The notes: generated by a model not told the origin, from the letters alone. A stretch of 64,000 nucleotides of DNA from Variovorax gracilis (GCF_030317115.1 NZ_JASZYF010000001.1:806001-870000); one strand, 5' to 3'. Positions 8,446-17,495 are shown, counted from the stretch's first letter. Numbers and translations: made by a program.

Positions 8446-9462
8446 CTACCCCTCGATGCACTCCATCCCCAACGGCGACTGCTCGCCGAGGAAGCTGTGC
8501 ACGAAGGGCCCCAGCATGTCGCGCACCGCCTCCCCCGCACGGGTCAGCGACACACCGTCGGAGGACACCACGTGTGCGGTCTGGTGGATGGCGGGCTCGA
8601 TCGGTGTCGCGACGAGCCCCGCCTGGCCAGTGCCTGCCTTGAAGTCGCCCATCGGGATGACGGTCGCGCCGACGCCGGACTGCACCGCCGACAGCATGCC
8701 GTGCAGCATGTTGGCCTCGGCAACGACCGTGGGTGCGAGCCCTGCCGCCGCGAAATGTTCGTCGAGCAGGCTGCGCATGGCATTGGGGTGGCTCGGCAAC
8801 ACCAGCGGCCGGGCGGCCACCTGCGACAGCGAAATCGACTTGGCGCCGCCGCGCACCCCTTGCTTGCGGTCGACGAAGTACAACCGCTGGCGAAGCAGCG
8901 GATGCCGTACGAGCCCCGGGGTGGGCGCCTCCTCGAACACGATCGCGAGGTCCAGCGTCCGGGCCGCGATGCGCGACTTGAGAGACAGGCTGTCCTCGGT
9001 GACAAAACTCAGGTTCACCATCGGCAGCGCGGTCCTGCAGGCCTTCATGAAGCCCCCGGCGAAAAGGGACGCGAGGGTCGACGACATCCCGAGGCTCACG
9101 GAGCCCGCCACCTCGCCGCCGCTGAAGCGCACGATCTCCGGGAGCTTCTCGACCTGCCGCAGGATCGACACTGCCTCGCGATAGAGGGCATCGCCCGCCG
9201 CCGTGGGCCGGACGCCGCGTGCGCTGCGGTGGAGCAGCACCACGCCGAGTTCTTCCTCGAGTTCTGCCATCTGCTGGCTGAGGGCGGGCTGCGCAATGAA
9301 GATCATCGTGGCGGCGCGCGAAAAGCTGCCCGCCTCCACGATCTTCACGAAGTAGCGCAGATGGCGGAGCTGGATGTGGTTCTCCTGCCCGGAGGATGGT
9401 TGGATCGAATCGGAGCCTGCCGGGTCGCAGACGCCGGATTGCCGGGATTGTTCCGCAAGCAC
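8446..9462 (-). CDS. LysR-family transcriptional regulator with no ATG at the expected start
   Basis: A LysR regulator with N-terminal winged helix (LRHLRYFVKIVEAGSFSRAA, then FIAQPALSQQMAELEEEL) and a full effector domain. Alignment to the family puts the start at 9375, where HIQLRHLRYF begins. There the codon is ATC, although an AGGAGA Shine-Dalgarno sits at the right distance. The only conventional start is GTG at 9462, adding 29 unconserved residues; I give that coordinate. From ATC the protein is 309 residues, the usual size. It lies 138 bp upstream of the AtuA/DUF4387 gene on the same strand and probably regulates that cluster. Confidence 0.85.
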   Translation of the reverse strand: MLAEQSRQSGVCDPAGSDSIQPSSGQENHIQLRHLRYFVKIVEAGSFSRAATMIFIAQPALSQQMAELEEELGVVLLHRSARGVRPTAAGDALYREAVSILRQVEKLPEIVRFSGGEVAGSVSLGMSSTLASLFAGGFMKACRTALPMVNLSFVTEDSLSLKSRIAARTLDLAIVFEEAPTPGLVRHPLLRQRLYFVDRKQGVRGGAKSISLSQVAARPLVLPSHPNAMRSLLDEHFAAAGLAPTVVAEANMLHGMLSAVQSGVGATVIPMGDFKAGTGQAGLVATPIEPAIHQTAHVVSSDGVSLTRAGEAVRDMLGPFVHSFLGEQSPLGMECIEG

Positions 9463-9494
9463 CGGGAAAAGTCATCCGCAGCGCGAAGGCGCGC

Positions 9495-10151
9495 TCAGGC
9501 GGCCTTGCGAAAGGTGAGGTTGATGCGGCAGTCGCCCATGAACGGATGTGAACCCTCCTTCAACGGCAGCACACCATGGTGATGCAGACGTGCCGGTCCA
9601 CCCCAGACAACGACGTCGCCATGGGCGAGCGGTATGCGCCGGGCCTTGTCTGTCCTCTTCGCTCCACCCAATAGGAACACGGCCGGCAAGCCCAGCGACA
9701 CGGAAACGATGGGCTGGGCATGGTCGCGCTCGTCGCGATCCTGATGCAAGGACAGCCGTGTGCCCGCTTCGTAGCGATTGACCAGGCAGGCATCCGGCAC
9801 GAAGCGATCGAAGCCGGCCTGCGCGGCCGCCTCACCCGCAAGCCGCGAGAACACGGCAGGCATGCGCGGCCAAGGCCGGCTCGCCTCGGGATCGATCGCG
9901 TCGTAGCGGTAGCCCGTACGATCCGTGACCCAACCCAGCTCGCCGCAATTGGTCATCGCAACCGACATGCGAAAGCCGCCGGGCGTCACCATGTGGCGAA
10001 GTGGTGCATCGTCGATCACGTGCCGCACTGCATCCAGGAGTTCTTCCTCGTACGGCCGCGCGAACTGGCGCAGCACGACGGCGCCCGGTTCGAGTGGCTC
10101 CAGCCAGGGCGCCACAGGCTCCGAGACGGTTTCGAACAGATCTGGCGTCAT
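9495..10151 (-). CDS. alkB: AlkB-type DNA/RNA dealkylase (2OG-Fe(II) dioxygenase)
   Basis: Oxidative demethylase that removes 1-methyladenine and 3-methylcytosine using 2-oxoglutarate, O2 and Fe(II). 218 residues, close to E. coli AlkB. Visible hallmarks are NRYEAGTRLSLHQDRDE, with the Fe ligands His and Asp in HQD, the later ligand His in RLHHHGV, and RINLTFRKAA, with the 2OG-binding arginines. The start at 10151 overlaps the stop of the preceding 2OG oxygenase gene as ATGA, so it is the last gene of an ada-led operon. Expression is therefore expected to follow the Ada response. Confidence 0.94.
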   Translation of the reverse strand: MTPDLFETVSEPVAPWLEPLEPGAVVLRQFARPYEEELLDAVRHVIDDAPLRHMVTPGGFRMSVAMTNCGELGWVTDRTGYRYDAIDPEASRPWPRMPAVFSRLAGEAAAQAGFDRFVPDACLVNRYEAGTRLSLHQDRDERDHAQPIVSVSLGLPAVFLLGGAKRTDKARRIPLAHGDVVVWGGPARLHHHGVLPLKEGSHPFMGDCRINLTFRKAA

Positions 10152-10873
10152 GCCGCGTCGTGAAAGATGATGCCCGCCGTGTGCCGATTCCCCGACAAAA
10201 CCCGGCTCACTCCGTGCCGCAGGTTGACCCGGTAGACGCCGCGCGTCCCCTGCACAGGCCGGTGATGCACCGCGATCACCGCCGCATCGCCCTGGCGCAG
10301 TGGCAGCACCATCGGCCGCGACTGCATGCGCGGGCGCTGCTCGGTCATCACGAACTCGCCGCCCGTGAAGTCGCGGCCCGGCTCGGACAACAGGATGACG
10401 ACTTGCAGCGGAAAGACGTGCTCGCCGTACAGGTCCTGGTGCAGGCAGTTGTAGTCCTCGGCGCGGTACTGCAACAGCAGAGGCGTCGGCTTCGTCTGCC
10501 CTGCCGCGTGGCATCGGGCGATGAAGTCGGCATGCCGGGACGGGAAGCGCACGTCGATCCCCATGACCTCGTTCCAGCGGTTCGCGATCGGCGCGAGATG
10601 CGGATACGCCACCTCCCGCAAGCCCGCGACCAGATCGGGCAACGGATACGCGAAGTACTTGTACTCCCCGCGGCCGAAGCCATGCCGTTCCATCACGACG
10701 CGGCTGCGAAACGAAGCCTCCGACGCGTACATCGCGGCGAGCCTCTCGCACTCGGCCCGCGTGAGCAGGCCGGGAATCACCGCACTCCCCTGCTCATCGA
10801 GATCGCTGCTCGCCTGCGCCCAGTCAATCGCAGCAACCCGCGCAACCGGGGCATTCATGTCCCGTGCGTTCAT
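10148..10873 (-). CDS. 2OG-Fe(II) oxygenase of the ada-alkB operon
   Basis: A 241-residue second dioxygenase of the prolyl-hydroxylase-like fold, distinct from AlkB. The metal triad is visible as NCLHQDLYGE (His, Asp), AAVIAVHHRPV (His) and the 2OG-binding Arg in YRVNLRHGVSR. A middle GGEFVMTEQRPR segment resembles Tpa1/PHD-type enzymes. The start at 10873 overlaps the ada stop by 4 nt (ATGA) and its stop overlaps alkB by 4 nt, so the three are tightly coupled. Its context argues for a role in alkylation repair, but the substrate is unknown. An ATG five codons in (10858) is an alternative start. Confidence 0.85.
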   Translation of the reverse strand: MNARDMNAPVARVAAIDWAQASSDLDEQGSAVIPGLLTRAECERLAAMYASEASFRSRVVMERHGFGRGEYKYFAYPLPDLVAGLREVAYPHLAPIANRWNEVMGIDVRFPSRHADFIARCHAAGQTKPTPLLLQYRAEDYNCLHQDLYGEHVFPLQVVILLSEPGRDFTGGEFVMTEQRPRMQSRPMVLPLRQGDAAVIAVHHRPVQGTRGVYRVNLRHGVSRVLSGNRHTAGIIFHDAA

Positions 10874-11952
10874 GCCCGCTTCGCCTCCCGCCGCAGCAGC
10901 GCGCTCTTGCGCTCCACGCCCCAGCGATAGCCCGACAGGCTGCCGTCGCTGCGCACCACTCGATGGCACGGAATCGCCACCGCCAGCGTGTTGGCGCCGC
11001 AGGCCTGGGCCACCGCACGCATCGATTTCGGTGCGCCGATGCGCTTCGCGATGTCGCTGTAGCTCGCGGTCGCGCCGATCGGAATCTCGCGCAAGGCCTG
11101 CCACACACGCTGCTGGAAAGCCGTGCCGCGCACGTCGAGCGGCAAGTCGAGGCCCAGTCCCGGTGCCTCGACGAAGCCGACCACCTTCGCCACCAGTTCC
11201 TCGAAGCCGGCATCGCCGCCGATCAGCCGCGCCTGCGGAAACTGGTCCTGCAGGTCGCGCGCCAGTGCATCGGGGTCGTCACCCAGTGCGATCGCACAGA
11301 CACCGCGTTCGCTCTGCGCGACCAGGATGGCACCCAGCGCGCATTCGCCGATCGCGAAGCGGATGTCGGTATTGGCACCACCGGCACGCCATGCAGTGGG
11401 CGTCATGCCCAGCATCTCGTTCGAGCGCTCGTAGAAGCGGCCGTTCGAGTTGTAGCCGGCGTCGTAGATGGCATCCGTCACCGTGTCGCTGCGAGCCAGT
11501 TCCTGCCGCACCCGACTTGCGCGATGTGCCGTTGCATAGGCCTTGGGCGTGACGCCGGTGACCTCCTTGAAGAGCCGGTGCAGGTGCCACGTGCTCCACC
11601 CGGCGCGCCCGGCAAGGTCGTCCAGCGTGGGCGCCTGCTCCGAACGCTCGATGAAGCGGCAGAGGTCGGCGATGGCAGCCGCGTGCTGCTCGGCCCGTGC
11701 GGGCTGGTCGGGCTTGCAGCGCTTGCAAGGGCGAAAGCCCGCGCGCTCGGCGTCCGCAGTCGTGGCGTGGAATTCCACGTTCTCCGGGCGCGCAGAGCGT
11801 GCCGCGCAGGAGGGCCTGCAATACACACCCGTGGTCCTGACCGAGTAGAAGAATCGCCCGTCCGCCGCCGCGTCGCGGGCGAGCACGGAAGCCCAGCGCG
11901 GATCGCTGACGGTCGCGAGGGCCCGCATTTCGTTGGGATTGCTCATGTTCAT
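10870..11952 (-). CDS. ada: Ada bifunctional regulator and O6-methylguanine-DNA methyltransferase
   Basis: Sensor and repair enzyme of the adaptive response. The N-terminal zinc domain contains GVYCRPSC and FRPCKRC, the four Cys ligands, one of which takes the methyl from phosphotriesters. An AraC-type HTH follows (WSTWHLHRLFKEVTGVTPKA). The C-terminal methyltransferase has the active-site AIPCHRVVRSDGSLSGY. The length of 360 residues is normal. Three ATGs lie in frame at 11958, 11952 and 11946; GAAGG is best spaced for 11952. It is first in the ada - 2OG oxygenase - alkB operon and divergent from opgD. Confidence 0.95.
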   Translation of the reverse strand: MNMSNPNEMRALATVSDPRWASVLARDAAADGRFFYSVRTTGVYCRPSCAARSARPENVEFHATTADAERAGFRPCKRCKPDQPARAEQHAAAIADLCRFIERSEQAPTLDDLAGRAGWSTWHLHRLFKEVTGVTPKAYATAHRASRVRQELARSDTVTDAIYDAGYNSNGRFYERSNEMLGMTPTAWRAGGANTDIRFAIGECALGAILVAQSERGVCAIALGDDPDALARDLQDQFPQARLIGGDAGFEELVAKVVGFVEAPGLGLDLPLDVRGTAFQQRVWQALREIPIGATASYSDIAKRIGAPKSMRAVAQACGANTLAVAIPCHRVVRSDGSLSGYRWGVERKSALLRREAKRA

Positions 11953-12128
11953 ATGCATCCTTCGATCTGGTGGTTGTTCGATGGCTTCACTGTAGGGATC
12001 GACGGCCGGAGGCGCACTCCGGGTCTTGCTTTCGAATCCGATCGTAGGACAGCACCGTCAAGCCCGGATTTTTCTTCAGCCCTTGGCCTACGGGTGGGCG
12101 CGCCAGGCCTCGTTACCATTTGGTCCAC

Positions 12129-13727
12129 ATGATCGATCGCCGTTCCCTCCTCACCGCCGGCGGCGCCTCATTGGCGCTTGCCGCTCTCGGACTGCCTGCC
12201 GACGCCCTTGCGGCCGGTGGACTCACGCTCAGCCCGCCCCGGCCCTTCTCCTTCGAACGTCTTGTTGCATTGGCGAAATCGCTGGGTGCCAAGCCCTACG
12301 TCGCCGACACCTCCCTGCCGGCCAGCGTGCTCGAGCGCATCGACTACGACGCCCACGGCAAGATCAAGTTCAACACCGACAACGCCCTGTTCAAGGACGG
12401 GCCCGGCCAGTTTCCGGTGACCTTTTTCCACCTCGGGCGCTATTTCCAGACGCCGGTGCACATGTACGTCCTGGAAAGCGCGGGCGGCGACGGCTTCGCG
12501 CGCGAGATCGTCTACGACGCATCGTATTTCGCCATGCCCGAAGACAGTCCCGCGCGGCAACTCAAGGACGGCGCCGGGTTTGCCGGTTTCCGCCTTCAGG
12601 AGAGCCGGCTGGGCGACCAGAAGAAGCTGCCCTGGCAGACGAACGACTGGGCGGCCTTTCTCGGTGCTTCGTACTTTCGCGCCATCGGCGAGCTCTACCA
12701 ATACGGGCTTTCCGCGCGCGGCATTGCGCTCGACGCGGCCCTGCCCGATCGCGCGGAGGAATTTCCCACCTTCACCCGCTTCTACTTCGAGCCGCCGGCA
12801 TCGGACAGCTCGAACTCGATGACGATCTACGCGTTGCTCGAAGGGCCGAGCATCACGGGCGCCTACAAGTTCGTGCTGCAACGCGACAAGGCCGTGCTGA
12901 TGGACATCGACGCACGCCTTTTCCTGCGCCGCGACGTGGGCCGCTTCGGCCTCACGCCGCTGACGTCGATGTACTGGTATTCCGAAACGGTGAAGCCCAC
13001 CGGCATCGACTGGCGCCCCGAGGTGCACGACTCCGACGGTCTGGCAATGTGGAACGGCGCCGGCGAGCGCATCTGGCGACCGCTCAACAACCCGACGCAG
13101 ACCCGCGCATCGGCCTTCACCGACACCAACCCGCGCGGCTTCGGCCTGTTGCAACGCGACCGTGGCTTCGACCACTACCAGGACGGCGTCTACTACGAGA
13201 AGCGCCCCAGCCTCTGGGTCGAGCCGCTGGGCAACTGGGGCGAAGGCTCGGTGCAGCTCATCGAGATCCCGACCGACGACGAGATCCACGACAACATCCT
13301 CGCCTGCTGGGTGCCCAAGGCACCGGCCACCGCCGGGTCGAGCTACAACCTCAAGTACCGTCTGCACTGGAGCGCCGAGGAGCCGTTCCCTTCGCCGCTG
13401 GCGCGCACCGTGGCCACGCGCATCGGCCGCGGCGGCCAGCCCGGACAGCCACGGCCGCAAGGCGTGCGCAAGTTCATGGTCGAATTCATCGGCAAGCCGC
13501 TGGAATCGCTGCCCTTCGGCGTCAAGCCCGAACTCGTGCTGACGGCTTCGCGCGGCAAGTTCTCGTACATCTTTGCCGAAGCGGTGCCGAACGGCGTGCC
13601 GGGGCACTGGCGTGCGCAGTTCGACTTCACCGCCGAAGGTACGGAGCCGGTCGATATGCGGCTGTACCTGAAGAACGGCGAGCAGACGCTGTCCGAAACC
13701 TGGCTCTATCAGTTCCAGCCGTTCTAG
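12129..13727 (+). CDS. opgD: Osmoregulated periplasmic glucan biosynthesis protein D
   Basis: Periplasmic OpgD/OpgG family protein that acts on beta-glucan backbones of osmoregulated periplasmic glucans. The N-terminus MIDRRSLLTAGGASLALAAL is a twin-arginine signal, as expected for OpgD rather than Sec-exported OpgG. The mature part begins with LSPPRPFSFERLVALAKSLG and contains the family segments YFRAIGELYQYGLSARGIAL and TSMYWYSE. It is 532 residues. ATG at 12129 is preferred to an in-frame TTG at 12120. No opgH glucosyltransferase gene is adjacent. Confidence 0.92.
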   Translation: MIDRRSLLTAGGASLALAALGLPADALAAGGLTLSPPRPFSFERLVALAKSLGAKPYVADTSLPASVLERIDYDAHGKIKFNTDNALFKDGPGQFPVTFFHLGRYFQTPVHMYVLESAGGDGFAREIVYDASYFAMPEDSPARQLKDGAGFAGFRLQESRLGDQKKLPWQTNDWAAFLGASYFRAIGELYQYGLSARGIALDAALPDRAEEFPTFTRFYFEPPASDSSNSMTIYALLEGPSITGAYKFVLQRDKAVLMDIDARLFLRRDVGRFGLTPLTSMYWYSETVKPTGIDWRPEVHDSDGLAMWNGAGERIWRPLNNPTQTRASAFTDTNPRGFGLLQRDRGFDHYQDGVYYEKRPSLWVEPLGNWGEGSVQLIEIPTDDEIHDNILACWVPKAPATAGSSYNLKYRLHWSAEEPFPSPLARTVATRIGRGGQPGQPRPQGVRKFMVEFIGKPLESLPFGVKPELVLTASRGKFSYIFAEAVPNGVPGHWRAQFDFTAEGTEPVDMRLYLKNGEQTLSETWLYQFQPF

Positions 13728-13734
13728 TCGCTGC

Positions 13735-14637
13735 TCAGGCGGTGCTGTAGGGGCTGAAGATTTCCACCCAATCGACGAAGGCGCGCAGCTTCGCGCTGAG
13801 ATGTCGGTTGGGCGGATAGACGACGTAGACCGGATGCGGCGGTGGCTCCCAGTCTGCGAGCAGTGCGACCAGCGCGCCGCTGTCGACATGCGGCTTGGCC
13901 ATGAAGGCGAATGTCTGCGCCACGCCGAGCCCCGTCAATATCGTCGTCAGGTGTGCGGTGCTTTCGTTCACCGCCACGGCGATGTGGCCATTGATCTCGA
14001 AGCTCTCCTCGCCGCGCACGTAGCGCAACGGAAAGGGCCGGCCCGTGCGCGACGAGAAATAGCTCACTACCCGATGCCCTTCCAGCAATTCGGCCGGCAT
14101 CTTCGGGATGCCGTGACGCTGCAGATAGCCGGGGGTTGCGCAACTCAGGTAAGGGAGTTGGGCAACGCGGCGCGCGACCAGCGACTGGTCCAGCAACGGG
14201 CCGCCGCGAATCACGCAATCCACCGCGTCGCCCACCAGGTCCACCGGTCGATCGGTCACGCCGAGTTCGATCTGGATGTCCGGATAGCGCGCATGGAAGC
14301 CCGGGAGCGCGGGAATCAGGATGCGGTTGGCCAGCGATGAGCCGATGTCCACGCGCAGCCGCCCGCGCGGGCTGGCCTGTGCATGGGTGAGGTCGGCCTC
14401 GATGTCTTCCAGTTCGGCCAGTACGCGCGAAGTGCGTTCGTAGTAGGCCGCGCCTTCAGGCGTCACCGTCACGCGGCGCGTCGTGCGCTGCAGGAGCTTT
14501 ACGCGCAGGTGGGCTTCGAGTTGCTGGACCAGCTTCGTGACGCTGGGCTTGGGCATCTGCAACGAGTCGGCAGCACGCGTGAAGGTGCCTGCCTCGACGA
14601 CCCGGGCGAACACGCGCATGGCGGCGATCTGGTCCAT
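13735..14637 (-). CDS. LysR-family transcriptional regulator (CrgA-like) of the adjacent SDR gene
   Basis: 300 residues with the LysR HTH at 1-60 (MDQIAAMRVFARVVEAGTFT, then PSVTKLVQQLEAHL) and RTTRRVTVTPEG at its end, a pattern of the large CrgA/DsdC-like group. The effector domain follows from RGRLRVDIGSSLANRILIPA. The ATG at 14637 is confirmed by the M-D-Q-x-x-A-M-R-V-F consensus. It is divergent from the SDR gene at 14751 and sits against a TTATT-N11-AATAA box, so it probably controls that gene and itself. Its stop converges on opgD with a 7-bp gap. Confidence 0.9.
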   Translation of the reverse strand: MDQIAAMRVFARVVEAGTFTRAADSLQMPKPSVTKLVQQLEAHLRVKLLQRTTRRVTVTPEGAAYYERTSRVLAELEDIEADLTHAQASPRGRLRVDIGSSLANRILIPALPGFHARYPDIQIELGVTDRPVDLVGDAVDCVIRGGPLLDQSLVARRVAQLPYLSCATPGYLQRHGIPKMPAELLEGHRVVSYFSSRTGRPFPLRYVRGEESFEINGHIAVAVNESTAHLTTILTGLGVAQTFAFMAKPHVDSGALVALLADWEPPPHPVYVVYPPNRHLSAKLRAFVDWVEIFSPYSTA

Positions 14638-14644
14638 CGCCGGA

Positions 14645-14665
14645 TTATTAGCGAATCGTGAATAA
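14645..14665. promoter_or_regulatory. LysR-type T-N11-A box
   Basis: TTATT (14645-14649) and AATAA (14661-14665) are exact inverted arms with 11 nt between them. This is the T-N11-A geometry of LysR binding sites. The box starts 7 bp upstream of the LysR gene's ATG and about 85 bp before the divergent SDR start, so autorepression plus activation of the SDR gene is plausible. Confidence 0.6.
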
Positions 14666-14750
14666 ACAAGTCCCTCCCACCGTCTTGGTCCGCAGCGGGT
14701 CCGATCCCAAACTCCATCCCATCGCAACACCAACCCCTCTGGAGAACACC

Positions 14751-15500
14751 ATGACCCACCCCCTCTCGAAGCAAGTCGCCCTCGTCACCGGCGGATCGCG
14801 CGGCATCGGGGCCGCCATTGCCCGACGCCTCGCACGCGACGGCGCCGACGTCGCGATCGGATACTCAGCGTCTGCCGACCGTGCAGAGGCTCTGGTGAAG
14901 GAATTGCGGCAACTCGGCGTACGCGCGGCCGCATTCAGGGCCGATCAGGCCGATCCGCTGCAGGTCGAAGCACTCGTCAACCAGACCGCCGAGCACTTCG
15001 GCCGCCTCGACATCCTCGTGAACAACGCTGGCGTCTTCGTTGTCGGCCAGGTCGGCGCGCCGGACAGCGACATCGCCGCCTTCGACCGGCAGTTCGCCAT
15101 CAATGTCGGCGGTGTGGCTGCCGCCGTGCGCGCCGCGGTGCCGCTGCTCAGCGACAACGGCCGCATCATCTCCATCGGCTCGGGGGCCGCCGATCATTCG
15201 CCATGGCCGGGCGTGGCCGACTACTCCGCCACCAAGGCGGCCGTGGCCGCCTACAGCCGCGGATGGGCGCGGGACCTGGCGACGCGCGGCATCACGGTCA
15301 ATACCGTGCAGCCGGGGTCGATCAATACCGAGATGAATCCGGAGAACGGCGATTTCGCCGCCGTGCAGAAGGCAGGCATCCCGATGGGCCGCTACGGCCG
15401 GCCCGAAGAGATTGCCGCTGCGGTGGCCTTCCTCGCAAGCCCGGACGCCAGCTTCATCACGGGCATCTCGCTCAATGTCGATGGCGGCTTCGCCGCCTGA
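14751..15500 (+). CDS. SDR-family NAD(P)-dependent oxidoreductase
   Basis: A classical short-chain dehydrogenase of 249 residues. The Rossmann motif TGGSRGIGAAIA is near residue 14, NNAG near 88, and the catalytic pair YSATK near 157. The Arg/Ser pattern after the Gly motif favours NADP(H). The C-terminal GISLNVDGGFAA is typical. The start at 14751 has TGGAGA 8 nt upstream. The substrate is unknown; the divergent LysR gene is its likely regulator. Some close relatives are annotated as BdcA-like, but nothing here proves that role. Confidence 0.88.
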   Translation: MTHPLSKQVALVTGGSRGIGAAIARRLARDGADVAIGYSASADRAEALVKELRQLGVRAAAFRADQADPLQVEALVNQTAEHFGRLDILVNNAGVFVVGQVGAPDSDIAAFDRQFAINVGGVAAAVRAAVPLLSDNGRIISIGSGAADHSPWPGVADYSATKAAVAAYSRGWARDLATRGITVNTVQPGSINTEMNPENGDFAAVQKAGIPMGRYGRPEEIAAAVAFLASPDASFITGISLNVDGGFAA

Positions 15501-15531
15501 TCACCCCCAGCGCGAGGCTCGGCGAAGATCC

Positions 15532-15939
15532 TCAACGCCCCTTGACCGAGATCAGTTCGATCTCGAAGTTGAGGGTGGCGTTGGGCGGAATCACTCCGCC
15601 CGCGCCGCTCTTGCCGTAAGCGATGGCGGGCGGGCAAGTCAGCTTGGCCTTGCCGCCGGCTTTCATCAACTGCACGCCTTCCGTCCAGCACGGAATCACG
15701 CCGCTGAGCGGGAATTCGGTGGGCTCGCCGCGCTTGTAGGAGCTGTCGAACTCCTTGCCGTCCTGGAAGGTGCCGCGATAGTGCACCTTGACCACATCGG
15801 TCGCTGCGGGCGACGCACCCTTGCCTTCAGTGATGGACTGGAAGACCAGGCCGCTGGGCTTGGTGACGGGCGCGGATTGGGCGAAAGCCGTCGGCAGGAC
15901 GAACATCGAAACGAGGGCAGCGCAGAGAACTGATCGCAC
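15532..15939 (-). CDS. FKBP-type peptidyl-prolyl cis-trans isomerase, exported
   Basis: A 135-residue foldase. Residues 1-21 form a Sec signal peptide ending FAQS. The FKBP domain follows, with VKVHYRGTFQDGKEFDSSYK, the FPLSGVIPCWTEGVQLM segment and AYGKSGAGGVIPPNATLNFE, all canonical for the isomerase pocket (Tyr, Phe, Asp, Ile/Val, Trp). It lacks the FkpA/Mip N-terminal dimerisation domain, so it is a minimal periplasmic FKBP. It is divergent from eutB. Confidence 0.93.
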   Translation of the reverse strand: MRSVLCAALVSMFVLPTAFAQSAPVTKPSGLVFQSITEGKGASPAATDVVKVHYRGTFQDGKEFDSSYKRGEPTEFPLSGVIPCWTEGVQLMKAGGKAKLTCPPAIAYGKSGAGGVIPPNATLNFEIELISVKGR

Positions 15940-16100
15940 GGTAGATACCTTGGTTGAATGAATGAACGTTTCATTATTGCCGGGGCCTCAGGCAGACTGG
16001 CACCCCGCTTGCACGCCGTTGCGAATTCGCCTTGCCCCCACGGAACGCGAAGTTTCACGACAATCGTCCAGATCGACCGCCCCCAACACTGGTTGCACCG

Positions 16101-17495
16101 ATGCGCTATCGCACCACGATCGAATCGCAAGTCTTCGAGTTCGACGACCTGAAGCAGGTCATGGCCTTCGCGAGCTCCGCCCGCTCGGGCGACTATCTGG
16201 CGGGGATCGGCGCCGCGACCGCGCAGCAGCGCATGGCGGCGCGCCACGTGCTGGCGGAGACGCCGCTGAAGCAGTTCCTCACCGAGGCGCTGGTTCCGTA
16301 TGAAGACGACAACATCACACGGCTGATCGTCGATGGACATGACGCGCAGGCCTTCACGCCGGTGTCGCACCTGACCGTCGGCGACTTTCGCAACTGGCTG
16401 TTGTCCGACAAGGCAGACACCGGCGCACTCACGGCGCTGGCGCCAGGGCTCACGCCCGAGATGGCCGCCGCGGCTTCGAAGCTGATGCGCAACCAGGATC
16501 TCATTGCGGTCGCGCGCAAGTGCAGCGTGGTCACGCGCTTTCGCGACACCATCGGACTGCCGGGGCACCTGTCGGTGCGCCTGCAACCCAACCACCCCAC
16601 CGACGACCTGCGCGGCGTGGCGGCGTCCACGCTCGACGGCCTCCTGATGGGCGCGGGCGATGCGGTGATCGGCATCAATCCTGCCTCGGACAGCATGCCC
16701 GTGCTGGCGAACCTGCTGCACATGCTCGACGAGGTGATCCAGCGCTTCGGGATCCCGACGCAAAGCTGTCTGCTGACCCATGTCACCAACACCCTGAAGC
16801 TGGCCGAGGCCGGTGCACCCATCGATCTGGTGTTCCAGTCGATCGGCGGCACCGAGAAGACCAACCGCTCGTTCGGCGTCACGCCCGAGCTGCTCGACGA
16901 GGCCTACGCGGCGGCACTCTCCCTCAAGCGCGGCACCGTCGGCGAGAACCTCATGTACTTCGAGACGGGACAGGGCAGCGCGCTCTCGGCCAACGCCAAC
17001 TTCGGCGTCGACCAGCAGACCTGCGAGGCCCGCGCCTATGCGCTCGCGCGGCGCTACAAGCCGCTGCTCATCAATACGGTGGTCGGCTTCATCGGGCCCG
17101 AGTACCTGTACGACGGCAAGCAGATCATCCGCGCGGGTCTCGAAGACCACTTCTGCGGCAAGCTCCTCGGCCTGCCGCTGGGGTGTGACGTCTGCTACAC
17201 CAACCATGCCGAAGCGGACCAGGACGACATGGATACGCTGCTCGTGCTGCTGGGCACGGCCGGCATCAACTTCATCATGGGCGTGCCGGGTGCGGACGAC
17301 GTGATGCTCAACTACCAGAGCACATCCTTCCACGACGCCCTCTTCCTGCGCGAGACGATGGGACTGAAGCGGGCACCCGAGTTCGAGGCCTGGCTCCAGC
17401 GAATGCAGATCACCGATGTCGCGGGCCGGCTGCAGCCGCCCGCCTCCAACCGCCTTCTCGCGGACATGAAGGACCTGAAGGCACTGACCTCATGA
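16101..17495 (+). CDS. eutB: Ethanolamine ammonia-lyase large subunit
   Basis: Large, catalytic subunit of the B12-dependent enzyme that splits ethanolamine to acetaldehyde and ammonia. It is 464 residues, as expected. Recognisable blocks include GDYLAGIGAATAQQRMAARH, LSVRLQPNHPTDD, GDAVIGINPASD and YFETGQGSALSANANFGVDQ. The ATG at 16101 (MRYRTTIESQVFEF) aligns with family starts; an upstream in-frame ATG at 16032 adds unrelated residues. It overlaps eutC by 4 nt. No microcompartment or reactivase genes flank it, so this is the simple catabolic type. Confidence 0.96.
   Translation: MRYRTTIESQVFEFDDLKQVMAFASSARSGDYLAGIGAATAQQRMAARHVLAETPLKQFLTEALVPYEDDNITRLIVDGHDAQAFTPVSHLTVGDFRNWLLSDKADTGALTALAPGLTPEMAAAASKLMRNQDLIAVARKCSVVTRFRDTIGLPGHLSVRLQPNHPTDDLRGVAASTLDGLLMGAGDAVIGINPASDSMPVLANLLHMLDEVIQRFGIPTQSCLLTHVTNTLKLAEAGAPIDLVFQSIGGTEKTNRSFGVTPELLDEAYAAALSLKRGTVGENLMYFETGQGSALSANANFGVDQQTCEARAYALARRYKPLLINTVVGFIGPEYLYDGKQIIRAGLEDHFCGKLLGLPLGCDVCYTNHAEADQDDMDTLLVLLGTAGINFIMGVPGADDVMLNYQSTSFHDALFLRETMGLKRAPEFEAWLQRMQITDVAGRLQPPASNRLLADMKDLKALTS

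Noticed and set aside
6772..9582. Plus-strand open frame of about 936 codons opposite AtuA and LysR genes
   Set aside because: Shadow of two recognisable minus-strand genes; product has no family features and spans their intergenic region.
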